Shown here piece after piece: positions 12,801 to 27,800 of a stretch of 64,000 bases of DNA. The notes under the pieces were generated by a model. That model did no database searches, was not told the DNA's origin, and worked only from the letters and a program-made list of their open reading frames with translations. The DNA lies in NCBI GenBank assembly GCA_963678705.1, contig OY783217.1:7688001-7752000 (forward strand), given 5' to 3'. Within the stretch, counting starts at the first letter, position 1; the number at the start of each line of letters is the position of its first letter. Source of the stretch: Panorpa germanica (Eukaryota > Arthropoda > Insecta > Mecoptera > Panorpidae). Position numbers and translations under genes: made by a program.

Positions 12801-15800
12801 ACCTTTGGAATAGTCAGAAAATAATAAAATAAGACCCTTTTTGTTTTAATATTATTAAGTTTTGCTAAAGTAAAATATTACATGAATTCATGTCTTACAT
12901 CACTTTCAAAATAAACATTTCATATATTTAGGTGAACAATTCGAGCACAACAACTAACTACTATCGAATAAGATTGCTTATTATTTAAATTACATATAAA
13001 TGTACAAAAAAAGAGTAGAGCAATAAAACGATATTACGAATAACTTCGAAATGTCAAAATTCCATCTAGAGTGAAAGGATGGTCCATTTGCTGACACAGC
13101 CACTGAACCTGTTGGCCCAGGTTACGAATCTTCTTTAGGCTCGCACATGAGATTTTAAATGGAATTCAATTCGTGCTACTTGACCTTTAGTTTTTTTATT
13201 TCGGAATAATGTAACAGTTCGATCTTCGGAGATAAACTAGTGGATACGAGTTATGAGATATGATTACTGAGTTGAATAACACAGCTCTAATAAAGTTTTG
13301 TTTCTCAATAACGTTTTATCATTTTTTTATTCGTATGTTTATATTAATTGCTCTAAGCCGGATTTCCTTATTTTATTTGCATACAAATGATATGTAATAA
13401 TAATAATTTGAATGACACGATAGCCGAGAGCGTTAAAACATCTTCGGGTTATCAGTCTTCGCGGGCTTGATTCCCAGATGAACTGCATATGGGAAATTAA
13501 TTTATTCATATCATTGATCATATCAAAAGATACCAGATACCCCACACACAACTAGGCGCTTAAAAAATATACAGATATCTTGTTTGATATCAGATTGCTT
13601 TTGCGTGTAACCTTAAGTACGGTAATTTCATATAGGCTAGAAGGCAATTGTGACTAGAACAATTAATTTAGCGTGGTAACTAAAAAAAAAAGAACAAATT
13701 CAGTATTCTGAATATCCAAAAACTGGCCTAACATGACCTAAGCATCATTCCTACTCACTGTTTTGATATTTTATTTTTTTTTAAATTAATATTTGAATTT
13801 CTGAATATATGAATATTTGATTTCAAGTTTACAGAACAGGCATTCCTTGTTACATTCGTGTTTTAATTTGAGTTTAGTTAATTTAGTTCATGTGCTTTCC
13901 AGTTGAATAAATTTGAATGTGGAATAATAAAAATTGTTTTTACTTCTTTATTTTTGACAAACTGTCATTGAACTTGCTTTAAAAATATCATACTGAATTT
14001 TGACAGATTATCACATTTACTTGAACAAACTATTTATCGGAATCAAAATGTAAAACCCTCTTAAAAAAACATCGTTTTTTATTCATTTATTTCAATTCAA
14101 AAATAGTTTTTCAATTAACGGTTTCAAATATAATATTTAACCGTTACATTTTAAAAAAATAATTAATCTTCAAATCAACAAAATCAATCAAACAAAACTT
14201 TCTTTCACTATCATAATTTATTTTTAATGATGCCATTTCGCCTCTAGTTATTACCAACACAAAAAAACTAATTTTTAAATAACTACTTTTTTGCTTATTG
14301 ATTTATAAAAAAAATTAATAAATCACGATTTTATTTAAATAATATGACTAACACGAGATGAGATATCGAGTCGACTTGGAGTCTGAAACGCACGGGCACG
14401 CTGGACCTGATTCCGGATGTTCAGCTTCATTGCTGATGCAAATTATATGCACACACACACACACATGGGAGACTAATCAGAGACCGGCTAGTTTTACGCA
14501 TTGGATTAAAAATACATTTGTTTGAAATATTCTTGTATGGAACAGATAGAATCAAGACAGATATTATCCATATAGTACATAATTTGGAGATTTTAGTATA
14601 TTCGCTGTTTAATTGAATTGTAACATTTATGAGTTATCTGAGTATTAAATCAGATACAGGGTATAATTTTACATATAATGGCATACAAACTCAAAATTCG
14701 ATTTCTTACGAATTGAATGGAAGGTTTTTACAAGTTCTACACGTGGTATAAACCGAACGTTAATTACAATGTAATTTTATAATAATTCGCAGAACTTTCT
14801 ACTGAAGTAAGTTCAATGGTCAGAGAGAAAAGCAACCCCAAGCTTTCTATTTTTTTTAATGTTTGGCATCTAGTTTTGACGGAACAGTTCATCTATACCG
14901 GCAAACCGAAACGTGTTTGTGATAAAACTGTTCGTTGTACCATATATTTACCGTATTGCTCCGGTATACCTGTTCCAATAAAACTGTCCGGAATATCGTT
15001 ACGTGTATGCCCTGCATAAGCTTTTATAAAACAGCTTTTGCATGAAAATTGTTATACATTTTTTAAAGAACAAAATTTACTAAAATATATCTTAGTTTTA
15101 TCAATCAGTTCTTAACTTATGCTACGCTATTACAATCTTAAGCCGAAATTCATACAAAAGAAAAAGCTCAATCATATTATACATATGGTTTAAGAGTTTT
15201 CAGTTCTTATTTTTAATTATTAACTACATATAAGTAAGTAATTATATATGTTTGTAATAAAATTTGACGAAAACTGTAAAATTTTAAACATTTAAAGTGC
15301 GAATCATGCGGTAGTAAGTCGTAATCCATTTGATAACATGACATAATCGCGCTCTTCAAATGTTAATGCCCTGACAGAAACATGCTTTGATTATTGACAC
15401 CACCTCGCTAACCAAACAATTGAAATCACGGCTTTATATAATTAATTGCACAAAGAGAATGTTTGGTGAATTTTAGATTCAAATAATTAAATTTTAACAT
15501 TTCATTATTATATCACCACCTTTCAATTTGTTTCTTACTAATTACAATGTAAAGTTAATTGTTCCCTATTCTCGTCAATAACACAAAATTTTAACAGTTC
15601 TGTTCGACTATTCTATAAATAACTATGATATCGTTGCCAAACTTATTTATGCTAGATGGTATCGTCGTCTTCTTGTCTACTAAACGCATAAAATATCTCA
15701 TTTTTAACAATTTATTTGCATATTTTAATTCCATATTTTATGATAAGTTTTTATGTAATTTCATAGGTCAAACGTTGAAATATTCTCGTAAATAAAGAAT

Positions 15801-18800
15801 ACGTGTTTACTGTATTGCCTCGGGCAAGGACTTATCGAGAGAACGCTCAAATCAGCATCAAACGTCTGCAATAAATAAAAATATCTTAAGGATTTAATAC
15901 AGAAGTGTACAACGCTGAGCACGCGTGTCAGTTTATAATATTTATGTCTCAAAGATAAATCTGAAACAGTGCGTGGGAATGCAGTTTTAGAACCCTTCTA
16001 ACTATATTATTTATTTAGAAAATTGAAAGTGTGATCTCTAAGAAACTTTTTAAATAATTTTACATTACTTTAAACTAAAAGTATAATGTACTCATAAGAA
16101 CGGAGTCCTCTGCAGTCAAAATTGTAAAATGATTGACGGTTTTAATCGTTCAAAACTTTGTTGTTGTTAAAAGTATAATTAAAAAAGATTATGATTAGAA
16201 AAAGAAGGATACCAAAAGGTTAAAAAATAATTATTTATACTGCGACCTATTCCTATAGACTTATAAAAAAAGTAAATAATAAATACATATTCTATGGTAT
16301 ATGTTCAGTGATAATAATAATAACAGCCTGCTGAACACAAAACCTAAAATGAAACATAATAATATTTAATCTACAAAAGGATACTTTATTATAATTTACT
16401 ACGAGAAATACCTTCTTAAGATTTTATATTCCTTAAAAAAAACTACTTAAGAAATTGTTTAAATACATACGTTAATGCACAAAGTAATAAAGTAGGTTAC
16501 AAAAAGGTTTATTTTAAAGATCATTGTTTACGTGACATATAATTTTTGTTATGTTAGATCAATTTTAAATACGTGTTTAGAGAAAAATAAGAATTAATGT
16601 TTATGAACAATTAGTGTAAATATAAAGAATATTTTTATTTATATACAAAGCTAATACATTCTCAAAAAAAAATTCATTTAAAAAACCATTTACCTAAAAA
16701 AGTAAAACTTAAAATTTGATTATATTTTGCCTTGTAATGACTTTTTTCCTCCGCAATTTAATTTTCTGTTGTTTGAAATCCCTGCATTCATAACCTAGAG
16801 ACCACACTACCGGATCCAAAAATACCAGCCCGGCTGCAGCTACCGAACCTTATGACTTTTAAGTTTGAATGAATATTTTAATCAAATTTTTTATCATCTT
16901 CAAAATTAGAGGTGTATATATCTTATATACACATATATAATAACAAATAATGTATGTATATATAATTTATATCCATAAAAGATTATAAATTGTCAAATTC
17001 CGTCCTTAAAATAATAATGACCGAATCGCTTTGCAATTCTAAAAATATTCAAATTTGTTCATTTTAATTTAATAGCCATAACCCAATAGAAATTAATTAA
17101 TTGGCTGATTATTAATATTTGCATTAGAAACATAGAAGATAACGTATAATGATGTTAGTATGTTGTGGCCAGCTTTATTTAGCATTCTGGTTATACAAAT
17201 TGTAGCCAGCTACAAGCAAATTTTCTATATTTCTATTTTCGTATAGAAAATTGTAACATAGTGCTAGCTCGCTACAAAGTCATTCCTAGATTCTTTTTCT
17301 ACCTGTACATTTGTTTTAACGGGTAACTAAATTATTATTTAACTATTTGTTTTTCAGAATTTACATATAGAAAGTGCATTTGACCAAATTACTTTTTCTA
17401 TAATTCTTTATTATTTCAATTGCAATCTTAATGCCTGCTAAAAGAAAATCTTCCTTGTTCGTTGCTATGAAATTATTAAATGAATATTTTAAGAATATTT
17501 AGCCACGAAATAACCTTTTTATAATCTTCACTATAAGACAAAGTGTAAACCTTGTAAATATAATTATCAGAATTTAATGTAAGACATACATTTTATGTTC
17601 AACAGGTATTTTATAAATTAATTTATTTAACGTCGGCCTATTTTCGATACTGAGTCTATACTTCTACTATGTTGGCAGCTTTTGTGGTTTCGTGGAGTCA
17701 TATATGTTTACTAACAAGCTTATAATTATGAAACTATAAGTTTGATGCGGGAATCGAACCCGCAGACACAGCAGTCAGCGTCAAGCATCATTGCTCTCTC
17801 CCGCTGAGTCGTCTAAGGATTTTAACGTTAGTCTTGATCCTCAAGTTTATGCAGTAGCTGCAGGCAACAAGAAGTCAATTTCTTCTTGAACTCTGAATAA
17901 CTCCTTGAAGTCATATTTCATGGTCTTGTTACAAGACAACGATTAATCAAAATAATTATAATAATTCAAACATAACTCAAAACATAAAAATAAAAATAAT
18001 AATAAATAAAATATTCAATCGCAGTTTTATGCAAGACTAATGCATTGCCACAAATAATATTTAGTTAAATATAAAACAAATTAACATAGTATTTACATTA
18101 TTCATTTATTTATTAGTTTGAATACATAATGAGCGAATTCATTACTTTGCAGGATCAATATTGTGAGGCCGATAGCCAGGTCTGCTGTTCTCTACCAGAT
18201 AACTATCAAACCGGTCCAAGTCCCGCAGCGGCCCAAAAGTGTGATGGCAAGACAAGCATCTGTGTGGAGAAACATCTTTGCCTCAATGGGAACGTCAATA
18301 TCCATGGCGAAGGCGTCTTCCAAGTTAGATCACAGGTATGTGGAGATATATCCATGTAGAACTAATTGAACGGAGGTGAAACGGATGTCAATGAATATCT
18401 AGGGATTCCCCAAGATCATGTTTGCTTTGAATAACTGGGAATCCCGCTGTAACATATGATTTATCTTAGAACTCCTTAATTTATGAGTATCAGTATATTT
18501 AGAATCCCGGTTTTATATTTTTAACTAGAATTTGTAATTTACTATTTATAGTAGATGATTATACATGACCCTACCTTTATGTAACTTTTATAAAGTCTTT
18601 CAACAAGAGCGGTCATTTTAAATCAATAGAAAAACTAAATATTTTCGTGAAAAGTGGTGATATTTTTATTTTAATCTAAGTACAAACTCTCGAGGTTAGT
18701 AATGAACACAATATCTGCCAAGTGTCACCGAAATATTGCGTTTTTCTATTGATTTAAAGTAACCGCTCTTATTGAAAGATCCTATATAAACAGACACGTA

Positions 18801-21800
18801 CAGACATAAATTTTACATAAATATTCGGTTCATATTTTGATTAAAAATTAAACTATTGGTATTTTATTTAAAATCTGTCTATTTTACAATAAAAGAACTA
18901 TAACGCAGGTTTTATTTTTGATATACATTCATGCAATATTGAATACAAATTTGCAAAGATTTAACTGCATAGTTTCTGTGTCTAAAAAATGGTTCGACTG
19001 CAAAAACATTGTACAATCCACTGTAACACTACAATGTGAAGAACAAAACGTGAATTACACAAGCAGTGCATTAGAGTAAAGGCAAGTGTCCTTTTAATCG
19101 CATTGGCTTCCCAATAAACAATTTGGTGAAGTTTTTTCCTGTTTTATAACTATTGCACTTCAGTTATAGTTCGCATCAACTTTATCTTCATTTGTATTCC
19201 GACAAGTGGAGTGTTTTCGCCGATAAAATAAACATTTTATATTTGTGAATGATTTGTAAATGAACTATTTCATGACAAGAAAATCATACGCATCTTCATT
19301 ATAATGGCAAAGCGACTCCAAAATGTTTACTGAGTTTATTCAATAAAAGGTGGAAGAGAAAGAACGCTTGAGGAAGGCGTATGCAGCGACAGCTACGGTT
19401 CCTATTATTATTGTATGCTTTAGCCTTGTAAATGAGCTATCGTTGGAAGAGCAACCCTTAAGAAGCATACCAATATCAATAGTTGTTACAGCAGATCCAT
19501 AATGCAACCGCAACATGCGCCTCCCCTCATGCTTTATTTCTCTTCCACGTCTTGTTTTATAAAGTCCTAAGATTTATGCAAGTAGTGCGGACATTTGAAC
19601 GCTTTTTAAATGAAAATATCTAATATAAACTGATTATAAATGTTGTCAGTAAAAGCAATATATAATGACTACACCAAATACAAAGACCTAAATAGAAAAG
19701 TTTGACTTATTTCGTGAAACAGTACAAATCAAGGAAGAGGCTAAAGGGACAAGGTTAAAAATATGTTTTCATAGAAGTCTCACAGTTCTAGTTACGCCAT
19801 TGCATGCCATTAACAAAACAAGCAACTAATAGTTATTATCTATATCATTACCAAAGTAAAACCCAATTTTATACTAGTGTAAAAATGCTATTGCAAAATA
19901 TCACCTTAATCTATACGCAAGTAATTAGCTGCATAACTATTAACCTGACGCAAGGTTAAGGTTATACAAATCATAGTTTATAATTACCAGCAACAAAGTA
20001 AAATTAACGTAATAAAACAGACAATTTGTAACAAATTGTAAAGAAATCCGTGACCCAACAGAGCTGACTCGTCTGACCGAGTAACAACATCCGCCAAGTT
20101 AAGGTTTTTTGCCTGACCTTGTCCGGCGGGCATGCTGTTGGCTGTCGGACGTCGTGTGACGTCACGCACTAACCGCAGACATTGTAATTGCACAAACAAA
20201 AAAACAGTAGGACTGAAGATATAAATTCTAACATTGGAATCAATGCTAAAGCCAGTGTTAAGTAAATACAAATATTGAACTACAAAGAACTTCACAATGA
20301 CATAACTGATGGAAATATGCACAGGGTGATTAAAAAACTAACCATGTGTAGAAGCACAGATAGATTCCGATTGCGAAATTCCGTTTATATGGGTGAGTTG
20401 TATGTGAATGAGGGTAAATCCGTAGACATTGCACCCTTCGTGCCATCGGTGAACAGTATTCGGTTCCCCACTATATTTCCTTTCCCCCAGGACAAACGCA
20501 CTTCATTGAACAATATTAGTTTGGGATGTATCTCCCTTTGAGATGTATGTACATATGCAGAGGTAATTTCTGTACAACACTTCGCGAGTTTATGGCCAAT
20601 ATAGGCTGGCATTGCAAAACTCTAGGAGTTGAGGGAAATCAAATTAAGATTTACTGCACACAGTATAGTGTATAACTCGTACTTCGTTTGCGGAAACCGT
20701 TGCATACAATCTGATTGATGATTTGAGTTAAGAAATACTTAAAAAATGATATCGTGGGGTGTACCGGACGAAATAATGGTCGATTATTTTTTTTCGGCCC
20801 TATAATAGCAGTTTACGATTGCATCGCTATAGCCAAGAATTCCATGCGATCGTAATCAAGTATTTCATGCGATAAAAAGTGTCTTAGATCAAGTTCACGT
20901 GGTGTTGTTTGTTGAAATTTAGCATTATCAATTATGATTTTTATTTTCTTATCACTATTTGCAGTTCGTTTTTCTTTGAAGGGTTTGTAATTAAAATTTT
21001 AAAATGGTTTTCTGACAAGTGGGTCAAAAACGTATTTCTTTATTAATGTGATGGAATTGGAAACTCCTATTATAGTACCGTGGAAATCGAACACACTCCA
21101 CGATATCATCTTTTATATCTCTATAATCTCTTTAATTTATTTTTGTCTATTTTTATTTAGGCTTTAGCTTTGTGCAGCAATTAATCTAATAACAAATTGC
21201 AAGTATTTTTTGTTGGTTTTTTTGTATTTTCGTTTATATTTAGAACCCCAACTAGTATTTATACAAACTTCTGTATCTTTTTTCTTAAGACACCCTATAT
21301 ATTATAAAGTATTATACAAACATTACTTATTACGTGTACTCATGCGTATGTAATAACACCTGAGTTATTATTGCTATCTCATTCTAACATTAATTAAAAC
21401 TATAAAGTGTGAAGCAAAAAAAATATAGCCCTTGAAATACGTTTATTTTGTAGAAATTCAACATTCGCAAATATTTTTTATAATTTCTTAATATTGGGAT
21501 TGACATTTTACGATAACATGTTAAATTTTTAGCGTAAATGAAGAACATATTACCTAAAAGTGTAGTATATGTTGAAATGATTTAATATTGATTAGTGTAT
21601 TGCGTCAACACAAAAAATGTGATTGACATTCTTCAGTTCATTTGTGCGGTACATTTGTTTACCCGAAACAAACAACAATAATTCAATTATTGATCGACCT
21701 GAGTAAATTTTTATTTTTTTTTTTAATTTTATTTTACAACTTACATAATTTACAATCTGTCCTCGAAGAACATTAATTAAATTTTGGGAATATATATAAA

Positions 21801-24800
21801 AAGTGACATGCGAGCTTGCCATCGATGACTCACCCTTTGACTTAACCTATTACATTAATATTTAGTACATATGGAACCTATTCTACACCATATTTGGTAG
21901 GTCAATTGGATTTTTACGTTTCAGTCGTCTAATCGGTTTATGCTGGAAAAGTTGTACAACTGATTCATTTGGATGAACTTCTAATCTTTTTACGTATTTC
22001 TTGCTGCTATCTTTAATTTCACTTCTTACATATGGAACCCCAAGATCTTGATGTGTTAACCAGTTTGGAACGAATCGCGGCACGTTAAGGATTTGCTTTA
22101 ACAGTTTATTTTGAAACCTTTGTAGGATCTCTATATTAGAGTTGCTGGCACTGCCCCATAGCTCTATCTCATATGTCCATAATGGCTTCAGTATGACTTT
22201 ATATAACAATAGATCCAAGATCTGAGTAAATATGATTAATAGACAAACTGCTTACGTAGCATATATCGTGAAGAATTTCCCGATGAGAAGAAAGTACCAT
22301 TTATCCATCAAACATCTCATTAAATATTCCAATATAAATAAAACACTTGAAACTTTCCGGAAGATTAAAATACATTACGCATTATATTATAACAACTAGC
22401 AATTAATTGCCGCCCCCACTGAGAAGGGAAGGAGTGGAAGAGAAGAGGAAACGCGAGTTACGTGTGTCGTTGAATCCACTACTCATATTACACGATATTA
22501 TCTGATATTAAATAATAAATATTATGTAAAAGCGAATTAATCTTTGATCTTCAGATTTAAATTATTCTTTGACGTCCTTAGAAGTTTCCTGAGTTATTAT
22601 ACACCTATGCGAATGTGTTTGTTTGTTTGTAGTTGGTAGTATGTTGTCTTGTGTTATTAGAGAAAACTACTGGTTACTACATTATTCGTTCCGTTTTGGT
22701 TCGTTTCGTTATTATATAATTATTAATAATAACTATAAATAAATAATACTTATTAAAATACAATGCGATGTTACTACAAGTTTTAAGCACTTTTCAAATA
22801 CAATATTCACGTTTATAAAAGAATGTCTGGGCACACGGCATTGTACTGCACATTTTAACAGCATTCGATTTTAAACGCATAATCAGCGGGATGTTCACAC
22901 GGTAGATTTTTATTAGTAAAATAAATGTAGTAAAATGATATTTACTATATGTTTAATTAAGACAAGTAAAGAAATAAAAAACGCTATTTGATATAGGTAT
23001 TATTCAAGTTCTATTAATTTCGTTAATTTTGAATAGGACGAATCAATAGAGTTCAAACTTTGAAGCGAAAGTATTGTTGCTAGATTTATACTGCTAGAAT
23101 TTATAGTACCCGAATTATTGTTGATTTGGAATTCTTGGATAAAATATTGTCTGTGCTCAAAGTTGCAACGCGATTTTTTTAATTTTTTTTTTTTATATTT
23201 ATTTTTTAATGCATCAACTATTGGTAGTTATTAGCACTTTAAATCAATATTACATTTTTTATAGACATTTTCGTGCGTGTAGCGGCTCCAATAAGTACGA
23301 ATATATATGCTAGTAAAAGAGTATGCTAGTAAGCTAGTAAAAATAGTATGCCATTTATAAGCACTGTACTAAATACAAGAGCTCATATCCTGCAGAATTT
23401 TCGTTCAAAATGGATGAGTACAATATTAGAAATTGATTATTAAAACAGTGTACATTTTTAACTAAAAAAAAGTAGCTAAATGTATAACATTATTACATCA
23501 GAATCAGATTCTCTTTTTTGCAACAAGCTAGCATGAGAGTTGTCTAATGTTTTTCTAGTAATTCTGTAGATTTCACCAAAAGAAAGCAGGCGCCTTGTAC
23601 TCCTAAATGCCACGTCTTCGACTAATGCATTATAGTGTATAAATTGTCAACATATAATTTTTAATTAACGCATCAAAACATTAATTGAAATAATTAGTTA
23701 AGCAATTTATCTTACATAAACGATGTAACTTATAAGATAATATTTAAATTAGCATCTAACGCAAAAATTCCAATTAGCATAAAAGTCAAGGAACAGTACG
23801 CAGTAGAAATAAATAGGAAGAAGAATCTAACGTTGTTATCTAATGTTTTGCATTTTATTAGATCAAAAGTCTTGACACTGTCGATCGACGTACACTCTAG
23901 TGTCAATTATGAATAATTAATGATCTTATTAGTCAACAAAGCGATTTTTTACATTTATTGTCTATGTGAGCTTTTCAGAAGTCTATGAGGTTAAGTCTGT
24001 AAAGCAAAATACAGAAAAAATTAATTAGTCTAAAATTCGTTGGGTTGGCAGCAATTGCATTGAAATTTCGAAGTGGTGGGCGGGTATAGAGTCTGAGATA
24101 AATAGTGACGGTTAACTTTTGAAAAAACATTCCGCCTACCCAAAATACACGGTTGATCTCTCTTTAACGACAGCTACTCCGGCTAAATTAAATATCTTAC
24201 AATTAATTAATCTTTAATTTTGGAATTCCGGGTTTTATTATTTTTATAAAAGTATATGATGGGCTATTAATATGGGTGTTAACATTTCTTATGCCCCATT
24301 CCCACTCACTCTTTTTCGTTTTAATTTAAGGTTTTAACCTTAAATGTAATTTTGAACTTGTGAAATCATGCCACATGCGTCGGTAATATACATTATTTTG
24401 TAATAGTTACTGTCCTTATTTAATATAAATAATTTTATTTCTTTATGTTTCACAAACTGAAATTTACATTTTAAGTTAAACTTTCAATAAAAAAAATTAA
24501 AAAAACATTTCTTCATTATCAGAACGTTTATATTACATATTTTATGATTGATATCTAACTTATCTTATAACACATGTAATACAAAAACAATATTCGTCGT
24601 AACTTGTGATTGAATTATTTGCTTGTGATTGAACTGAAGTGAAGTTATTTAAGGCGCTTACATTTAAATTAAAATAATTGGTTACAGAAGAGTTTTTATT
24701 TAGGGAGTATTTAAGAAATATCAGGCTGCTGTGTCTTTGGTTTGATTCTCGAATCATATCTATATTTTCTTGGTTTGGTAGTAATCAAACTGAAATTGGT

Positions 24801-27800
24801 TATGTGTTCACTTAATCAAAACACTATTTAAACTCGAAGATTTTCCAATGTTTCATGCTGGCTGGGTAGAATTATGCATATTGTAATATTCGACAATATG
24901 TATAATACTATAGAAAATAACTTGAAAAAAATCCACAATCTGTTTGGGGATAGAACGTTAGATTTTTGTCTAAGTAATACAATGCTTCAGTGGCGTAGCT
25001 ATCGCCGTATCTGCCGTATCAATGGTACGGGGCCCCCGGCATACAGGTGCCCCAAACGTGTGTAAGCAAAAATTCGTACAATGTTATCCACAATCTCACT
25101 TAAACTCTTAAGCTTAAGCTTAGTTCCTAGGACTATTAATTGTAAGTAATAAGGTATAATCAATACATAATTATTTTAATTCATTGCGAGCGTTTTTGTT
25201 CCTTTTGTGAAAAATCTTTACCCATCACTTGGGCCCCCCAACAAATTTTGAAACGGAGCATAAAAACTACCAACACAATATTATGAGATCGTTGATGATT
25301 GGAAGTAGGCGAACGTTAAATAAATTACATTATAAAAAGGGAATATTAAAAGAAATTGACTTCACCGCGTCGACTTCTGAGCGGTTCATGTCGCACGATT
25401 TGACCGCGTAATATATTTCAAGTACGTTGAAAGATAACTTCATTTATATTCTCCTCACTTTCATTGGATTTATGGAAACATTTTATGTACATACTCATAT
25501 ATTCAGGTAAATATCATGGTACTGCGTTACGTAAGGTTAAACGTAATAAGTATTATGCAGTAGGTACTAGGTAGGTGTATGAGACTCGAACCACACCGCA
25601 CCGGGATGTCTTACATTGAAGTACGTACTGAGTCGCGTGAGTGTTTTGATAACAACTTTCTTAGATGAACGCGCATATTTGTGTTTATTTTAAACTAACA
25701 ATTATGTTGATGGTAAAAATTGTCAAATTGTTTTTCTTAAAACAATTTTTTTTAAATGTATGCTATTAGTGTAGCTTGGAGCATGCTCTTTAAATAGCAT
25801 GCTATCAACATCTTTACAGCCAAATCTTTTGATTCAACTCATATAAAAGAAATATATAACTTGTTTCCTACTGTGCTATTATAATGTTCCAACTGAAAGT
25901 TTATATGTTTATATGCTCCAGCGATTTTGTATGGTGGCTCGAAAACGGCTCCATGCATCTTTTTAAAAATTTCCTATTTCATAGAGAAGAAAATTCTAAG
26001 ACTTTTAACGTCCTCGGATTTTTCCCTGAATTTCCTGGAAACCCGCAATTTTGGAAAAACTAAAAAAGAAATTTTTACTTTTTGCTCTATAACTTTTAAT
26101 TCGTAAAAGATAGAAAGTTGAAATTTGGCATGTGGATTACGGTGTTCAATGCTAACATTTTTTGAAAATTATAAATTGAACAATTGGAAAAGTGGGTGGT
26201 AAGAAAATTAGAGGGCCCGGTAGGAAACTTTGGAGAAAACTCAAATTTTGGATTAATTAATAATAATGAAATAAATCATACACACTAAAAAGACGTCGTA
26301 TTGCGACGGGGGTAAACTCTAGTTGTGCTATGTTTTGCAACTATTTTAGTTTAATATTCAATTGTATTGTAAATAAAACATACTATGTGTTTTTGTAGTT
26401 AGTATTGATGTTGTGTTCACCTTTTCACGCCCTGCAACGCGGAAATTCACAGCACAACGTAATATGCTACACAAGTTAAATCTTATCTCCTTTATGTACA
26501 TAACGTCGACTTGTTTCGTCGGCTATAACTTCACTTTAAAGAAGATTCTTATCTTGTTAAATAATTCAATGTATATTTTCAATTTTTACAACATACCTGG
26601 TAATATCTTGTATTTTAAAATTCTTTCACAAATTCTTATAAGATGTAATTTGTTATTTATATTGTGAAACATGCTAATGAATTTGTTGCTGAATATTCCT
26701 TGTATAATAATTATGTACTTACAATTTAAGTATGTATAAGCAACATTGATTATTATTTCACTGCCGCGCCGTGGGAATTTATTTCAATGCTTGCGCAAAT
26801 TATGTTTCCCTGATATTTGTTAATTTCAAATTATCTATAGTTTAGTTGCAATTATTATTCTTAGTACAACACTGAACCTGCTTGGACTTTATGTTTACAT
26901 AAACAATCTCTGAATGCCTGATAATGTGGTGTTCTATATTTCTCAGTACTTAAGGGAGTAAGTGACGTTTCCAACCCTTCGCTCATAGTTCAGCCTGAAG
27001 CAATCTCAGCCTCGAACATTCATTACATAACAGTAAAATAAGTTACATTCATTCTTTTCATTGTATCAGCATTCATTGTAAAAATATTTATTAAATTTTG
27101 AACAGGACAACATCTGTCGGGTCACCTAATTTGTTAACAAATAATATTCCGCACCAATTATATAAAAGGCTTATAAATTGAAATTAGTATATCCTAATTA
27201 TTCCTGGCATTAATTTAAACTAGGGTTAAAAATTATTTTTTACGTAAAAAGGAACAACCTCGCTATTAAAATCGTAATGTAGTCACAATCACGATAGTTG
27301 GCGGCGACTTATACTTAAAAGAGGTTATAAGAGCGGTATAATTCTATAATACGATAATGAATTTTATCTTTATATACGTTATAGAAAAATAAGTGAGTCA
27401 GTGCTTTTTAGTTATATCGGCAGTTTATACCCCACAACTTTTTTTAAGTATGAGTCGCCGCCGAACTCTCGTAATTTGAATTATACAAAGTTTTTTGGAA
27501 TAATAAAAATAATAAATATAACAAAAAACTTTCTCGATTATTAAAATCATCAGAAGAATCACGAGACCTTTTTAAGAATAATCAATGTCGTAAAGTAAAC
27601 CCTATAAGCCTTACTAATAAACCTGTTATAACATTTATACCAGGTATAAACTGATAATAATCCCGTTCGGGCGGAGTTTATACCTGATATAAATTTTATA
27701 ACATGTTTATTAGTAAGGCAGTATGTATCTTTAGACCACTCTTCTACCTTCTTATAATTTGTACTTTTTATAGATTATTTATAAGGTTCACCTCAATGAA

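Larger units (their letters stand above)
11389..18152 (+). other. Second intron of scarface-like gene
   Basis: A 6.8-kb AT-rich intron between the Gly/Ser exon and the symmetric clip exon. It contains a dispersed repeat copy (12732-12892), a tRNA-like fragment (13408-13485), a short AC microsatellite (14450-14465), and a tRNA-headed SINE on the - strand (17741-17820). No protein-coding gene was found; the short open frames lack domains and codon structure. Confidence 0.6.

Noticed and set aside
17741-17820. Functional tRNA gene on the - strand.
   Set aside because: A and B boxes are present, but the acceptor-stem ends do not pair and similar truncated fragments exist elsewhere, so a SINE head fits better.
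20275-20541. 88-codon open frame next to cagggtgattaaaaaact.
   Set aside because: No recognisable domain; an overlapping frame on the other strand is similarly long, and the sequence looks like repeat-derived intronic DNA.
25920-26335. Possible transposon UTR with gcgacgggggtaaactctagttg-like sequence.
   Set aside because: The composition differs from its surroundings, but no termini, duplication or second copy was found in the window.
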